Shown: positions 29,874 through 31,320 of the stretch, one piece after another | How the letters are laid out: each line of letters starts with the position of its first letter | Position numbering within the stretch: the first letter of the stretch is position 1 | Position numbers and translations under genes: made by a program | IMG/VR virus record: IMGVR_UViG_3300018019_000131 | Span: 1-31,320 of that record | DNA from: a virus | Length of the DNA stretch: 31,320 nt | Strand: one strand, 5' to 3' | Notes under the pieces: generated by a model | What the model saw: the letters and a program-made list of their open reading frames with translations, nothing else | What the model was told of the DNA's origin: nothing | Databases searched by the model: none

Positions 29874-31320
29874 CTAAGGCGCAACGTTACGGCCAATGCG
29901 CAGATTACGTACCTCGGCGCTATACGGAAACGGCAAACCTTCTTCAGGACGGGTAAACTCAAAACGAACAAAGCGCGTGTAAATCATGGCGCTTAGTGAT
30001 GTCTCAACATTCATTGTGATAATCGACCACTGATTGATGTTCTTAGCTTCGTAAGACGTACTCTGAGTTGATGTAGCTTTACGTTCGCTGACAAGTTTTA
30101 CAGGAATAAAACTTCGCATTGGAGCGGCATCAAGAAGGTCGTAGCTAGCTGAGATTTGGAAAGGCTTTTGTGAGGCTTCGAATGAAAGAAAGTTGACGGC
30201 TTGTACGGTACCTAGGTCGATCTCTAGATAATCGGTTCCTGTCAAACGTTCCAAAGATGACCAAAATGGTGCCGTTTCAGAAGGCGCTCCCGAAATCTGA
30301 GTGAGGTTTTGATAGACGGCGGGATAGACGTAGTTGACTAGGGGTTCGGGACCTACCTTTGTCGTGAGCGGTTCTGGGGGATTAACGGCGGCATCAATAG
30401 CTTTGAATTCCTCTAACGGACTTTGGAATTTGGCAAGAAATGGATATTGCGCTCGTTGCGCAGGCGAATAAATGCCGATATGTTCATCTGCATAGTTCTC
30501 TACTTCTTCTAGATGTTCTGCCCCCTCTTCCGTATAGGCTACTGCCGCAGCAACGTTATGGAAATTGACGTAGTTAGCGTGTTGCCCGTTGATAGCCACA
30601 GGAGCCTCGTTCTCTACGCCTGGTTCAATCCAGGTGGTTGAGCTAATAGGGGGCCATGGGAGACCACGCTTGCCTGTCACGTAGCGCAGAACTTCGACGA
30701 ATTCTGAGTCGGCAAAAGAAGCGTTAGGAATCTGACGTTTGGTCAAACCAGGAGCTTTGCCTGGCGTAGGAATACAGGTGACTGGCTTGATATTGTTGAT
30801 GGCGTCTTGAGCAAAATACCAATCTTCAATAGGGATTACCGCATCCTCTCCGTCGGCAGAAGCCCCTACTTGGTTAACTTCGACTTCAATCTCAATAGGA
30901 TGTTCTTCGTTGTCGGCCAGAGAGTTTTGCGTGATAAGGAATTGAGGCATAGGCTTATCTGCCAATTCGTTAATAAAACTGATAACCAATGGGTTGCCAG
31001 GAAACGGCCCGCCCGTAACCGATACATTTTTACTTCCGATGACTGGCAGGGCTTCAAGCGCAAGCATAAGTTCTTCGAAATCTACGTCAAAGGCCAAAGG
31101 GTAGGTTGTCGTTGTATTCTGAACTTCTTCGCCTTTTCCGTTTGGTCCAAGCGGCATTGTAAGCTTGAACGTACCTGCAATGGCGTTACCTTCCTCGGTA
31201 GAGATTGTTTGCTGTGAGCTTTGTGGATGCTCTTGGCGTGGCAGAAGAATTATCTCCTCTGTTGATTTAGTCAAGCCGATAACTTCAAGTCCAAGCGGGT
31301 CGTCGGAGAAGCCATCGTAC
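29874..31320 (-). CDS. Tail/appendage protein with F5/8-type domain, partial 5' end
   Basis: The frame remains open to the right edge (reading in from YDGFSDDPLGLEVIGL), so the real start is outside; a TTG at 31274 is only an internal codon. An early module, from GTFKLTMPLG through LMLALEALPVIGSKNVSVTGGP, matches a repeat I know from actinophage minor tail proteins (G-T-F-x-L-T ... ALE-x-LP-x-IG-x-x-NV-x-VTGGP). The C-terminus is an F5/8 (discoidin)-like sandwich (YLEIDLGTVQAVNFLSFE, RFVRFEFTRPEEG, AEVRNLRIGR), a fold that binds sugars or lipids. It is the first of the four tail genes here and is separated from the next by the promoter repeat and RNA candidate. Confidence 0.78.
   Translation of the reverse strand, partial: YDGFSDDPLGLEVIGLTKSTEEIILLPRQEHPQSSQQTISTEEGNAIAGTFKLTMPLGPNGKGEEVQNTTTTYPLAFDVDFEELMLALEALPVIGSKNVSVTGGPFPGNPLVISFINELADKPMPQFLITQNSLADNEEHPIEIEVEVNQVGASADGEDAVIPIEDWYFAQDAINNIKPVTCIPTPGKAPGLTKRQIPNASFADSEFVEVLRYVTGKRGLPWPPISSTTWIEPGVENEAPVAINGQHANYVNFHNVAAAVAYTEEGAEHLEEVENYADEHIGIYSPAQRAQYPFLAKFQSPLEEFKAIDAAVNPPEPLTTKVGPEPLVNYVYPAVYQNLTQISGAPSETAPFWSSLERLTGTDYLEIDLGTVQAVNFLSFEASQKPFQISASYDLLDAAPMRSFIPVKLVSERKATSTQSTSYEAKNINQWSIITMNVETSLSAMIYTRFVRFEFTRPEEGLPFPYSAEVRNLRIGRNVAP

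Overview
The window is a contiguous piece of a tailed double-stranded DNA phage genome (or a prophage of one). Three things show this: a compact self-contained replication and recombination operon with almost no intergenic DNA, many very small unassigned genes joined by ATGA or TAATG overlaps, and a block of large tail-type proteins on the opposite strand. The host cannot be read directly. Several signs point weakly to an actinobacterium: promoters that put the start codon at or within a few bases of the predicted transcription start, a class 3 (W-C-T) intein, and a tail module of a kind I associate with actinophage minor tail proteins. The base composition is only moderately GC, and no integrase, capsid, portal, lysis or large-terminase gene lies in the window.

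Layout. (1) Positions 1-3880, minus strand: a small zinc-finger protein, a coenzyme-B12-dependent (class II) ribonucleotide reductase interrupted by a homing-endonuclease intein, then four tiny overlapping genes, the last cut by the window edge. (2) About 3824-4002: an AT-rich divergent control region. (3) 4003-23433, plus strand: SWIM-type zinc protein, acidic unknown, MerR-type helix-turn-helix protein, P-loop NTPase, DnaC-like helicase loader, primase-helicase with a second endonuclease intein, small zinc protein, SSB-like protein, RNase HI, beta-class DNA methyltransferase, DnaE-type polymerase III alpha, RecA, Hjc-like nuclease, Cas4/RecB-like nuclease, RuvC-like resolvase, a sigma-region-4-like regulator, an acidic zinc-ribbon protein carrying a class 3 mini-intein four residues before its stop, a probable terminase-small-type DNA-binding protein, and an SNF2-type helicase. 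(4) 23430-31320, minus strand: four large tail/fibre/appendage proteins with PKD, F5/8-type and carbohydrate-binding-like beta-sandwich modules. One small forward gene unit (26862-27273) is lodged among them. No gap above 300 bases lacks a gene.

How it works together. NrdJ supplies deoxynucleotides. The loader and primase-helicase with DnaE form a phage replisome. RNase H, RecA, the two PD-(D/E)XK nucleases and RuvC handle primers, recombination and branched intermediates. The methyltransferase would modify the phage DNA, and the SNF2 and terminase-like proteins lead toward DNA processing and packaging.

Most unusual features: a family of about ten extended -10 promoters (TGn-TATAxT, mostly TGC) with no clear -35, several giving leaderless mRNAs; a 29-bp promoter-bearing direct repeat at the 5' edges of two tail genes, one copy leading into a 17-codon translationally coupled leader ORF and the other into a candidate folded ~92-nt RNA; the C-terminal class 3 intein; and a shared N-terminal peptide on the primase-helicase and the SSB-like protein.
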